The translations under genes were made by a program, and so were the position numbers. From Hyphococcus sp. (GTDB lineage: Bacteria > Pseudomonadota > Alphaproteobacteria > Caulobacterales > Parvularculaceae): DNA of 34,715 nt. How positions within the stretch are numbered: position 1 is the stretch's first letter; every line of letters starts with the position of its first letter. The stretch covers positions 1 through 34,715 of the forward strand of contig JAJFGD010000005.1 in the NCBI GenBank assembly GCA_021776315.1, written 5' to 3'. Below the pieces are notes generated by a model. It made no database searches and was not told the DNA's origin. It saw only the letters and a list, made by a program, of their open reading frames with translations. Shown here piece by piece: positions 7,696-15,792 of the stretch.

Positions 7696-10089
7696 TTAAG
7701 CGAAATACCCAACGGTGGCACCAATCAACAAATAGACCCGACCAAGGGGAGAGCTGAGATATTCTTCCAGCTCTTCGTCAGCAGTTTCGGATGTTGTCGC
7801 CTCTTCCAATAGCCCTTCAAAGCCTTGCAAGAAATCATGGATGCCGCGTTCGAAATCTCTGTCACGACCCGACTCTGTACGTATGCGGCGTTTCACATCT
7901 GCTTCGTTCAACCTTAAAAGCCGGTTCGCAAATACATTGCGGTCGCCCCGGTCAAATCGTTCTTGCAGGGCTGGGGGCGGATCACCATAGAGCCGCGTTT
8001 CCAAATCATAGGTAAAGTGTTGTAAGCGCGCGATGGTTTTGATCGCGTTTTCAGCATCGTCTTGTGGCGACACTGCATTCTTTGAAACGGCACCCAGCTC
8101 AAGCGGCTCTGCGTCATCCGCCGCGTCGAGAATTTCACGCCAAGAGACATCCGCTTTGCCGCGTTTCGACACTGCGCCTTTATCGGTGTTGTTGGCGGCA
8201 AGGCTAAGGGGCGGCGCATTGCGCGCTGACTTAGAATTCGATGGTTTGCGCGCGGCAATGTCTTTCGCAATTTCTTCAAGGCGGGCCGCGCCATTTCCTT
8301 TTGGTGCTGCTGGTTCTTTTCGTTTACGACTAGCCGCAGCGCGCTTTTCTTGCGCGGCTTGTTCTTTCGCCCGTTTTTGCTCGGCCGCTTCTGCAGCTCT
8401 TTGCGCTTCCGCTTCCGCCTTTTGCGTTGCTTCAATGGCTGCGGCCTTTTTTGCGGCTGCGGCGGCTTCGGCAGCCTCTTGGGCGGCTTGCTCTTTTTTG
8501 GCTTCTGCGAGTTTTGCGGATGCTTCTTGTTCAGCCAGTTGTGCTTCCGCCAAGCGGCTTAATCGTTCCGTTTGAGAGGAGATCGCATCGGCGAGGCGAT
8601 CGGCGCGGTTGCGCTGTTCATCGATCAACTGCTCGAGGCGTGAGTTTTCTTTTTCGAGTGCAGCACGGGCATTGGCGAGGGCTTTGTTGCGATCTTCGAT
8701 CTGTGTTTTTGCCGTCTTTGTGTATTCGACAGCCTCCTCAGATGATTTGCGCGCCTTCTCTCCCGCGCTCGCCACGTCAGCCGCGGCTTTGCCAGCCGCT
8801 TCGCTTGTTTCACGCGCTGCTTTCGAAGCTTGGGATGCTGCTTTCGTCGCTTTTTCAATATCCGATGCAGCGGCATCAATGGCATCTTTTGACGCTTGGA
8901 AAAGATCGCCAAGCGTTTCTTTTGCCGCTTCTTGTACCTTCTCGCCTTCGCGTGTTGTGGCGGCAATAGCTTCAGTTGCCATGCGTTCAGCTTGCTCGGT
9001 TGCCGTTTCAATCGCAGCGTCCGCGGCTTCTTTCGCTGTTTGTGATGCGCGGCTGGCAGACGCAGCAACATTGGCGGCGTTCAATGCGGCTGATTCAGCC
9101 GCTGCATTCGACGCTGCTTTGGCTTGTTCTGTTGCTTTCAGGGTCTGCGACGCAGCTTCGTCAATTGACGCTGCCGTCTCGCGCATCGTGCCGTCGCTAT
9201 CCCGCAACGCATCGCGCAGGGATTCAAAACTGGTGAGGGCGCGGGCGGCCGCTTCTTCTAAGCGGGACAACCGTTCGTCAAATTCATTTTCTGTGCGTAA
9301 AGAGATGGTGTCCGCTTTCTGCATTGTGGCGACGCTTGAATTGGCTCGTTCTGCGATGGCCGCGGCAAATGAGTCCGCATGGGCGTTCAAACTTTCAGTA
9401 AGGTCCATTAGCTTTGAGCGTTCATCGGCAACGCGCTCAACAGCGCCGGTGGCTTTATGTTCGATCGCTTCGCCTGCAATCTCGATCGCTTCCACATGCT
9501 GCCGGATCATCGCTTCGACCGATGCAAGTCTGGTGAGCGCTCCGTCTAAGCCTTCATTCAGAGCGGTCATGTGTCCGCGTACGACATCACCAACCGTGTC
9601 GACATTTTGAACGGCGGTGACATCAGGTGAGGTAAACTGTTGAGCGGCAGCCGCGATTGATTCCGCCGCGTTCAACATCGTCAATGTGCGCGACAGAATG
9701 TAACCGGCGAGAAGGACTAAGACCGGCACGATGAACGCAAAAATCAGCAAATAAAAATCATAAGCATCAAGTGGATTCCAACCACTAGCTGAGCCGAATA
9801 TTTTCAAATGCGCGAAATAGTTGCCGAGCGGCATGCCGACAACAAAAGCGAAAAAAACAAATATTGCGGTGAGGCGGGAGACTTGCCAGACCTGACGGCT
9901 CATGGCGTTCCATTGTCGCTCATTGCGGGTGATCGGTGCCAGCCCATAATCGTCGTCACCAGGTGCGACAGCGGCACGCCCGCGCGCTTCCACGATCCCC
10001 TGAAACTTCACGCGCGGCTTTGCGCCTGCGTTATTTACAGTTGCGTGTTCATCTGGCGTTTCGCCATTATCCTGAGGTTCTTCGCTCAC
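7696..10089 (-). CDS. Two-TM, alanine-rich coiled-coil protein with TipN-like architecture
   Basis: The 797-residue protein starts at GTG with a strong AAGGAG site. It has a cytoplasmic N-terminus (1-70), two TM helices (about 73-93 and 111-132) and a very long Ala/Glu/Lys-rich helical region (about 140-640; repeats such as ATEQAKAASNAAAESAA and a Lys/Ala/Glu stretch near 545-600). A compact, more conserved-looking C-terminal domain follows (about 690-797: FTYDLETRLYGDPPPALQER, FANRLLRLNEADVKRRI, ending PLGRVYLLIGATVGYFA). TipN, the Caulobacter new-pole marker, has the same plan: two N-terminal TM helices then a large coiled coil. I infer a polar or cytoskeletal scaffold on architecture alone; low-complexity helices make chance similarity easy. 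It is monocistronic between the REP-like units and the divergent channel gene. Confidence 0.72.
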   Translation of the reverse strand: MSEEPQDNGETPDEHATVNNAGAKPRVKFQGIVEARGRAAVAPGDDDYGLAPITRNERQWNAMSRQVWQVSRLTAIFVFFAFVVGMPLGNYFAHLKIFGSASGWNPLDAYDFYLLIFAFIVPVLVLLAGYILSRTLTMLNAAESIAAAAQQFTSPDVTAVQNVDTVGDVVRGHMTALNEGLDGALTRLASVEAMIRQHVEAIEIAGEAIEHKATGAVERVADERSKLMDLTESLNAHADSFAAAIAERANSSVATMQKADTISLRTENEFDERLSRLEEAAARALTSFESLRDALRDSDGTMRETAASIDEAASQTLKATEQAKAASNAAAESAALNAANVAASASRASQTAKEAADAAIETATEQAERMATEAIAATTREGEKVQEAAKETLGDLFQASKDAIDAAASDIEKATKAASQASKAARETSEAAGKAAADVASAGEKARKSSEEAVEYTKTAKTQIEDRNKALANARAALEKENSRLEQLIDEQRNRADRLADAISSQTERLSRLAEAQLAEQEASAKLAEAKKEQAAQEAAEAAAAAKKAAAIEATQKAEAEAQRAAEAAEQKRAKEQAAQEKRAAASRKRKEPAAPKGNGAARLEEIAKDIAARKPSNSKSARNAPPLSLAANNTDKGAVSKRGKADVSWREILDAADDAEPLELGAVSKNAVSPQDDAENAIKTIARLQHFTYDLETRLYGDPPPALQERFDRGDRNVFANRLLRLNEADVKRRIRTESGRDRDFERGIHDFLQGFEGLLEEATTSETADEELEEYLSSPLGRVYLLIGATVGYFA

Positions 10090-10250
10090 GACGCTCCTTC
10101 GAATTCGAAAGACCTCCGCATAGCGGATTTTACCAGGGACGCCAATCGATTAGAGGGCCCTTTTGCCTCGATCTAAACCTTATTTTTGGCAATGTTCAGG
10201 CGGGGCGGGCAAGTGTTGGCATTCATGTGGGAAAAGAATCCCGTTAAGAA

Positions 10251-11087
10251 TTGGTGTTTACAACCAATAGGGCCCCAAAACGCGTGAATAGCTTAAAAGC
10301 CAGGATATCGAAAATGATCGACAGTACCTGGTTCCAGGTCACTGTTCTTATGCTGGTAATCGCCAATGCGGTGATCTTGGGCGCGGAAACGTTTCAGGGG
10401 GTAAACACGGCAGCTGGTTCCGCCTTGATGATCGCTGATCGGGTCATCGTTTACGCTTTTGTCGCTGAGATTTGCTTACGGATTTATGCGGAAGGGCCCG
10501 AATACGTTAAAAAGGGCTGGAACGTCTTTGACTTTCTGGTTGTGACAATATCGCTTTTGGCAGCGACGAGCGGATTGGCGGCATTGCGGGCCTTCCGTGT
10601 GTTGCGCGTGCTCCGTGTAATCACAGTGATCCCACGCATGCGAGTAGTGGTCTCAGCATTACTCGACTCTATCCCCGGTATCGCCTCAGTTGGCGTGGTT
10701 TTGGCCTTGATCATTTATGTCTTCGCGGTGATCGCCGCCAATCTCTATGGCCCGACCCATCCAGAGCTGTTCGGCAATGTGTTCTCGTCGATGTACACGC
10801 TATTCCAGATCATGACCCTTGAAGGATGGCCGGATATCGCTGCCCAAGTTGGTGAAACGCATGAAAAATCCTGGGTATTTTTCCTCACCTTTGTGATGAT
10901 TGCCACTTTCACCATGCTCAACCTCTTTGTGGCGGTGGTGGTGCGGGTGATTGAGGAGGATTCTGACGAGCTGATGACCACCCAGACAGACTTAATGCGG
11001 GCGGAAATTCAGTCCGTGCGCGAGGATATTGCGGGTATGCGCCAGGAAATCGCCAATATTGCACGGCAAATCGGCGACAAACGCTAG
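10251..11087 (+). CDS. Bacterial voltage-gated cation channel (NaChBac/Ion_trans family)
   Basis: This is a six-TM, one-repeat voltage-gated channel that works as a homotetramer. In numbering from TTG 10251: S1 about 28-47; S2 61-79 with Glu73; S3 90-106 with Asp94; S4 with Arg113, 116, 119 and 122 at every third residue; S5 142-165; pore loop with filter TLEGWPD (189-195); S6 206-233; and a helical, probably coiled-coil tail (240-278) that would tetramerise. NaChBac-type sodium channels usually have TLESW filters. Gly after the Glu and Asp at the last position are unusual and may favour Ca2+. Start choice is uncertain: TTG 10251, GTG 10284 and ATG 10314 are all in frame and none has a strong ribosome site. 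Confidence 0.9.
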   Translation: MVFTTNRAPKRVNSLKARISKMIDSTWFQVTVLMLVIANAVILGAETFQGVNTAAGSALMIADRVIVYAFVAEICLRIYAEGPEYVKKGWNVFDFLVVTISLLAATSGLAALRAFRVLRVLRVITVIPRMRVVVSALLDSIPGIASVGVVLALIIYVFAVIAANLYGPTHPELFGNVFSSMYTLFQIMTLEGWPDIAAQVGETHEKSWVFFLTFVMIATFTMLNLFVAVVVRVIEEDSDELMTTQTDLMRAEIQSVREDIAGMRQEIANIARQIGDKR

Positions 11088-11168
11088 AATCGCGCAGCGC
11101 TTGATGTGGCGACATCCGCGGCTTAATTGACGGGTACGTTCTTACACATTTTTCGGGAGGATCCGCCC

Positions 11169-12341
11169 ATGCGGTCCAATAGCCAAGCCTTCATGAAATT
11201 CGATCTTGATCCCATGATTGAGGAAATGCGCGACGTGGTCGCCCGCTGGGTCGAGGATAATCTGAGCCCCCGCGCTGCGGAGATCGATGAGAGCAACCAG
11301 TTTCCTCGTGATCTGTGGCCACAATTGGGTGAGCTTGGTGTGCTCGGGATCACCGCCGAAGAAGAATATGGCGGATCTGGTCTTGGCTATGTCGCCCATG
11401 TTGTGGTGACCGAAGAAATCTCACGCGGCTCGGGGTCAGTTGGACTATCTTATGGTGCGCATTCAAACCTTTGCGTCAATCAGCTCAGCATTAACGGGAA
11501 CAAAGAACAGAAAGCAAAATACATCCCGAAGCTCGCCAGCGGTGAACATTTGGGTGCGCTTGCGATGTCTGAACCCGGATCAGGTTCGGACGTTGTCTCT
11601 ATGAAAACCCGCGCCGAGAAAAAAGGCGACCGGTATATTCTGAATGGCAACAAGATGTGGATCACCAATGGTCCTGGTGCTGACACGCTCGTTGTCTATG
11701 CCAAGACAGAGCCGGAAAAACACTCCCGTGGCATCACTGCCTTTATCATCGAAAAAGGCATGAAGGGTTTTTCGACCGCTCAAAAACTCGACAAGCTAGG
11801 GATGCGCGGATCCGATACCTGCGAACTCGTCTTTGAAGATTGCGAAGTGCCGGAAGAAAACGTCCTCGGCGAGGTCAATGATGGCGTGCGCGTGTTGATG
11901 TCCGGCCTTGATTATGAGCGCACGGTGCTCGCCGCTGGGTCCCTCGGCATCATGCAAGCTTGTCTCGATGTGGTGATCCCGTATGTCCACGACCGCCATC
12001 AATTCGGCAAACCCATTGGATCGTTCCAACTGGTGCAAGGGAAATTGGCAGATATGTATGTGACCACCAATGCGGCCCGATCATATGTCTATCAAGTGGC
12101 CAAAGCGTGCGATCGGGGTGAGACGACCCGCCAAGACGCGGCTGGCTGCATTCTGTTTGCGGCTGAGAAGGCAACGCAAGTGGCACTCGATGCCATCCAA
12201 CTCCTCGGCGGCAATGGTTACATCAATGAATATCCCACGGGACGATTGTTGCGCGACGCGAAGCTCTATGAGATTGGCGCTGGGACTTCAGAGATCCGAC
12301 GCATGTTGATCGGCCGGGAGCTGTTCGAGAAGACAGTTTAA
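11169..12341 (+). CDS. ivd: Isovaleryl-CoA dehydrogenase
   Basis: This FAD flavoenzyme oxidises isovaleryl-CoA to 3-methylcrotonyl-CoA in leucine catabolism and passes electrons to ETF. The 390 residues include the IVD-typical [13 protein letters not shown] (93-105), the flavin-binding MSEPGSGSD (133-141) and WITNG, the IVD-position catalytic base Glu250 in LDYER, and the C-terminal [14 protein letters not shown]. The placement of the catalytic Glu in LDYER separates IVD from most other acyl-CoA dehydrogenases. ATG 11169 is chosen for the GGGAGGA site 7 bases upstream; an in-frame TTG at 11127 is not needed. The methylcrotonyl-CoA carboxylase genes that often follow ivd are absent. Transcription ends at the adjacent terminator. 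Confidence 0.95.
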   Translation: MRSNSQAFMKFDLDPMIEEMRDVVARWVEDNLSPRAAEIDESNQFPRDLWPQLGELGVLGITAEEEYGGSGLGYVAHVVVTEEISRGSGSVGLSYGAHSNLCVNQLSINGNKEQKAKYIPKLASGEHLGALAMSEPGSGSDVVSMKTRAEKKGDRYILNGNKMWITNGPGADTLVVYAKTEPEKHSRGITAFIIEKGMKGFSTAQKLDKLGMRGSDTCELVFEDCEVPEENVLGEVNDGVRVLMSGLDYERTVLAAGSLGIMQACLDVVIPYVHDRHQFGKPIGSFQLVQGKLADMYVTTNAARSYVYQVAKACDRGETTRQDAAGCILFAAEKATQVALDAIQLLGGNGYINEYPTGRLLRDAKLYEIGAGTSEIRRMLIGRELFEKTV

Positions 12342-12365
12342 GCTCGTTGTTTGTCGCTCAGATGT

Positions 12366-12414
12366 GACGGTTCTTTGCAGACGCTTATGCGTCTGCGAAA
12401 AGCCGTCGTTTTTT
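12366..12414 (+). terminator. Intrinsic terminator of ivd, overlapping the end of the convergent gene
   Basis: A 19-bp stem with one mismatch and two G-U pairs has arms 12366-12384 and 12389-12407, inner stem GCAGACGC/GCGTCTGC and a TTAT loop. GTTTTTT follows at 12408-12414. The T-run is on the + strand only. The 3' arm and T-run encode the last residues of the antiporter gene on the other strand, whose stop is in the loop. Confidence 0.85.
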
Positions 12415-13596
12415 CGCCAGTGCGGTTTGCTTCAACAGCGATTTGATCAGCGGCCGTGATGTTGCGCGAGCGGCGAACACCCCAAATGTCACGGCGAGGG
12501 CACCGACGGTTAGAACCGCGTCCTGAGCGACCAGCGATGGTGAATCAAACAGGGAAATCAGGAACAGCGCGGACGCGGCCCCGGGTGCCCCGCCAAACCA
12601 CGCCAGGAACATCTGACTTTCCTTGGGCAGGGTGGTCTTGTGCAGTGCCGCCAGCCGTGGGCCAGATCGGATGATCGAAACGGCGGCCAAGGCGAAAACA
12701 ATCGATAGCAGGTCAGCTTGGAATATCCGCGGGGCGAGCAGCGCGCCAAATGCGAGATAGGCGGTGGGTGCAACCACCCGTTCAATCCGGCGTCGCAATC
12801 TTACGCGCGGTGTTACCAAAGCTGTTGTTTGTTCGCCCCAGAGCAGACCAACCGCCGCGACCGCGACAACAGGTTGAGCACCGAGAAGGCCCGCAAGGCA
12901 GAATGAGAGAACAGCGGCTGCAATTGAAAGAGAAACATTTTTGTCTTTGAATTTCAGCTTGTTGCCAAGCATTGCTGCGCCCAGACCTAAAGTACCGCCA
13001 ATGGCGAAAGCGATCATCAAAGCAATGCTGGCATCAAACAGCGGTGTCACCGCGGGCATACCTTCTGGTGCCGCAGAGGCCGCGGCTTCCAATAGAAACG
13101 CGATGAAGATCCCTAAAGACAGGGCGGCCGCACTTTCCAAACGGACAGCAGCTTTTATCGTTGCTGGGGTCGGCGCGTCGGAGACAGCGCGTCGATCAAA
13201 GGCTGCGCCATTCAAGACGAGCGCGCCACTGACCAACATGGCCGTCCCCAATGTCAGCTGTGGCACCAATATGAAGGCTGCGAGACCACAAAATACCAAG
13301 AATAAAGGTGCGCCACCGATGGTGAGTTTAAATGAGGCCGGACAAACATTGGCTAGGCGCGATACCCGAAATTGTGTCGCTGCGGCAAAGGCCAATGCGG
13401 CCAACAGCACATCCGCGCCCGCTGCCACCCATTCGGATGGGGCAAATGGGCCGCCAATGATTCGATAAAACATAGACGCAACAGCGCCCATCACCAGCAG
13501 CAATGCCGGTGCTTTCGACGCTTTGTCGAAAATCCTTGTCCGTGACAGAATCCATAATGAGCCGGCGACCAGAAGTGCCGAGGCTGCATATGCCAT
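12385..13596 (-). CDS. CPA-type cation/proton antiporter homologue lacking canonical acidic motifs
   Basis: A 403-residue inner-membrane protein with about 11-12 hydrophobic helices in the Na+/H+ exchanger fold. Conserved scaffolding is visible: QFRVSRLAN at the end of an early helix, LVSGALVLNGAAF (121-133) where the unwound TM4 of the core lies, AAVRLESAAALSLGIF (149-164) matching the family's GESLLND helix, and FLAWFGGAPGAASALFL near the C-terminus matching the GxRGA-type helix. However, the TDP motif reads NGA and the ND (or DD) after LES reads AL (A158, L159). In CPA1/CPA2 proteins that Asp binds the transported ion. Either the protein is a divergent transporter or it has lost exchange. 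Its last codons form one arm of the ivd terminator. Confidence 0.75.
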   Translation of the reverse strand: MAYAASALLVAGSLWILSRTRIFDKASKAPALLLVMGAVASMFYRIIGGPFAPSEWVAAGADVLLAALAFAAATQFRVSRLANVCPASFKLTIGGAPLFLVFCGLAAFILVPQLTLGTAMLVSGALVLNGAAFDRRAVSDAPTPATIKAAVRLESAAALSLGIFIAFLLEAAASAAPEGMPAVTPLFDASIALMIAFAIGGTLGLGAAMLGNKLKFKDKNVSLSIAAAVLSFCLAGLLGAQPVVAVAAVGLLWGEQTTALVTPRVRLRRRIERVVAPTAYLAFGALLAPRIFQADLLSIVFALAAVSIIRSGPRLAALHKTTLPKESQMFLAWFGGAPGAASALFLISLFDSPSLVAQDAVLTVGALAVTFGVFAARATSRPLIKSLLKQTALAKKRRLFADA

Positions 13597-14001
13597 AATT
13601 TCTTTGACCGTCGTTGCCGTAGGGCCCTTTTATCAGGTGCCGAATCACTTATTCGCGACCATGAATTGATCCGGTCGTCATTGCAAATTGAATTTTTGGA
13701 AAGAATTGACCGCATGCGGTGTAATTGACTCTATTCCTCAAAAAAACATGCAGAAAAAATTTTTCGCCATTCATTTTTGATGTCACGCGCGACGTTACAT
13801 TACTCAATTGAAAGTTGCATCACGCATTTCTTCTTCGTGTCAAAGAATTCCGCTGACCGTTTATTTTAATAGCTTTTTTGCGACTTGTTTTTTTAATGCA
13901 CGAAGGACTTCATCTTTTACATCAAAAGTTATCCCCCCAAAGTTTTTCAGGCATATGCTGTTGCCAACATTAAAGCTCAGATAGTTTTGGGAGTGACGTG
14001 A
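13597..14001. other. AT-rich 405-base gap between divergent genes
   Basis: The gap has no gene I can support; the longest plausible ORFs are under 30 codons without ribosome sites. It holds a palindrome with promoter-like hexamers near 13706-13734, A/T tracts (13741-13765, 13870-13895) and a TTATCCCCCC motif near 13929. It must contain promoters for the antiporter homologue (-) and the holin-like gene (+). Confidence 0.6.
13704..13734 (+). promoter_or_regulatory. Candidate promoter with a perfect 12-bp palindrome in the spacer
   Basis: ACCGCATGCGGT (13709-13720) is a perfect inverted repeat flanked by direct repeats AATTGAC (13704-13710 and 13723-13729). TTGACC (13706-13711) and CTCTAT (13729-13734) are 17 bases apart, so the palindrome sits where a repressor or activator dimer could act. 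It is about 270 bases before the + strand gene, which is far, so the direction is uncertain. Confidence 0.3.
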
Positions 14002-14574
14002 ATGGCGACATCAAAAAAGAATGCGCGCGGGAAAATAAAACGCGCGATCGCGACCGCTGCACCGACACTCGCCCATGCTTTGGGTGGACCTTTAGCTGGG
14101 GCTGCTGTTTCAAAAATTTCAACCGCAATTTTCGGCAAACCAGATATGGATGAAAGTTCATTGGGTGAGGCCTTCGTCAATGCAACACCAGACCAGTGGT
14201 TGGCCATAAAAAAAGCCGAGCAGGAGTTTGCCTTGGCATTACGCGAGGCAAAAATTGCAGAACAGCGCATTCACGCCAGTGACCGCGCCAATGCGCGGGC
14301 GCGCCAAATACACTTAAACGATTGGGTGCCATCGGCAATTGGGGCGCTCATCATTTTGGGGTTCTTTATTGTCCTGTCGGTGATGGTGTCACGAAGGCTG
14401 CCTGATGGCGCAGAGACCGAATTCTCCATCATGCTTGGCGCATTAGCGACGATGACGGCAGCGGTCGTGAATTTCTATTTTGGATCATCTGTTGGGTCGA
14501 AAGAAAAAACGCGGCTGATGGCCATGAAGGGTTCAAAAACTGAAACCGTTACTGATTATGAGCAGGCAAATTAG
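14002..14574 (+). CDS. Holin-like protein of the GTA/3TM holin family
   Basis: A 190-residue protein with a basic N-terminus, an amphipathic Ala/Gly segment (19-45) and a charged helix rich in Glu and Ala (68-103). Two clear TM helices follow (about 109-130 and 141-162), the second ending in the family-like FYFGSSVGSKEK. This order, with an Arg/Ala-rich helix, an xDW-P entry to the first TM and YFGSS at the end, matches the 3TM holin family found in gene transfer agents and phages. In that setting holins permeabilise the inner membrane for endolysin. No endolysin, spanin or phage structural gene is nearby, so its present job is open. ATG with GGGAG upstream. Confidence 0.75.
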   Translation: MATSKKNARGKIKRAIATAAPTLAHALGGPLAGAAVSKISTAIFGKPDMDESSLGEAFVNATPDQWLAIKKAEQEFALALREAKIAEQRIHASDRANARARQIHLNDWVPSAIGALIILGFFIVLSVMVSRRLPDGAETEFSIMLGALATMTAAVVNFYFGSSVGSKEKTRLMAMKGSKTETVTDYEQAN

Positions 14575-14637
14575 TGACGCTTGCTTTGGCTCAACTACAT
14601 CGCCATGTTTAGACGCAAGCAGAGACTTTTGGGAATT

Positions 14638-15792
14638 ATGCGCGGCAGATTTGATATCGGAATCATCGGGGGCGGCATCATCGGGATGGCGCTCGCGCGC
14701 GCGCTTGCGAAACGCGGCGCAAAGGTCGCCGTGATTGATGCGGGCGCGACAATTCCTGCTGCGACCAATGCTGCCGCGGGTATGTTGGCCCCGTCCTTTG
14801 AATGCGGGGGTGCAACAACGCAGAGCCTTCAACATTTCAGTATGGCCAGCTTGGCCGCATGGCCAACATTTGCAGCATCATTGGAAGAAGAAACCGGCAT
14901 CGAGATTGACTATCAAAACAATGGCATTCTCGGCGTTTTCTATGACGATATCGAATGGTCAAAGGCGCGCAAGACTTGTGAAAACCTTCGCCAACGCGGC
15001 AGCGCTGTCGACGTCATGACCGGCGAGGAGGCGCGGCGCATAGAGCCTGCGCTCTCTAACAAGGTGATTGGGGCCATGCATGCCCGCCAGGATGGGCAGG
15101 TTGACCCACGCAAAGCGTTAATTGCGTTGCGGGCCGGATTTGCCAAGACTAAAGGGGAGGCCATTGCTGGGCGGGTCGTCCAAGTCAGCCGAGAAGAGGG
15201 CGGGTATATCCTTGAAACTGACCAAGGGGATCATATCGCAGCGTCAAAGATTGTACTTGCCAGTGGAGTCGCCGCAAAAACGGCTTTGATCCCCGGTTTG
15301 GAACCGCCGCCAATCTTCGCAGTTAAAGGAGACGCCGTCGCGCTAAGCATCCCCGACAACCTTTTGCGAAAGGTAGTCCGCGCGCCAGGTGCATATCTAT
15401 GCCCAAAGGCAGGCCGACGATTGGTCATTGGCGCAAGTGAAGCACCCTATTGTGAAGATCTTACCGTCGATCAATCAGCGACCGACGGTCTCGTTCGAAA
15501 TGGCACCCGCGCAGTCCCGGCGCTGCGTAATGTTGATGTAACAGAACGTTGGGCGGGACTACGCCCCGCGACACCCGATGGTGCACCTTTACTCGGCCGC
15601 GACCCTGACGGTCCTGAAGATGTGTTCCTAGCGCTTGGGCATTATAGAAATGGCGTGTTGTTGGCACCAGAAAGCGCTGAAGTCTTAGCAGAAGAATTGA
15701 TTGGTAGTGGTGCTGTTAGGTCCGCGACGATGGAGGCGTTCCGCCCCGATCGATTTCGCCAAATTCAACAAGCGCGACAGTGTCGTGTTTAA
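14638..15792 (+). CDS. thiO: Glycine oxidase ThiO
   Basis: This FAD-dependent oxidase of the DAO family converts glycine to iminoglycine (dehydroglycine), the carbon-nitrogen donor for the thiazole ring of thiamine. It has an N-terminal Rossmann motif GGGIIG (11-16), the NAAAGMLAPSFE segment next to the flavin, HARQDGQVDPRKALIAL (substrate domain), the WAGLRPATPDGAPLLGR block and the C-terminal GHYRNGVLLAP that closes the FAD site. All are typical of ThiO, and the 384 residues fit the family. I chose ATG 14638 over in-frame TTG 14581 and ATG 14605 because the family begins just before the Rossmann strand and GGGA precedes it. Its pathway partners thiS and thiG are 10 kb away. The stop overlaps the convergent gene by 4 bases. 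Confidence 0.92.
   Translation: MRGRFDIGIIGGGIIGMALARALAKRGAKVAVIDAGATIPAATNAAAGMLAPSFECGGATTQSLQHFSMASLAAWPTFAASLEEETGIEIDYQNNGILGVFYDDIEWSKARKTCENLRQRGSAVDVMTGEEARRIEPALSNKVIGAMHARQDGQVDPRKALIALRAGFAKTKGEAIAGRVVQVSREEGGYILETDQGDHIAASKIVLASGVAAKTALIPGLEPPPIFAVKGDAVALSIPDNLLRKVVRAPGAYLCPKAGRRLVIGASEAPYCEDLTVDQSATDGLVRNGTRAVPALRNVDVTERWAGLRPATPDGAPLLGRDPDGPEDVFLALGHYRNGVLLAPESAEVLAEELIGSGAVRSATMEAFRPDRFRQIQQARQCRV

Noticed and set aside
8609-9610. A 333-codon open frame on the + strand, antisense to the coiled-coil gene
   Set aside because: It is Ala/Ser-rich with no domain features, and is a by-product of the biased codons of the Ala-rich coiled coil, which has a strong ribosome site and a sensible protein.
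10098-10109. Palindrome TTCGAATTCGAA between the coiled-coil gene and the channel gene as an operator
   Set aside because: It overlaps the bases just before the ribosome site of the coiled-coil gene, and a single 12-bp AT/CG palindrome without promoter elements may be chance.
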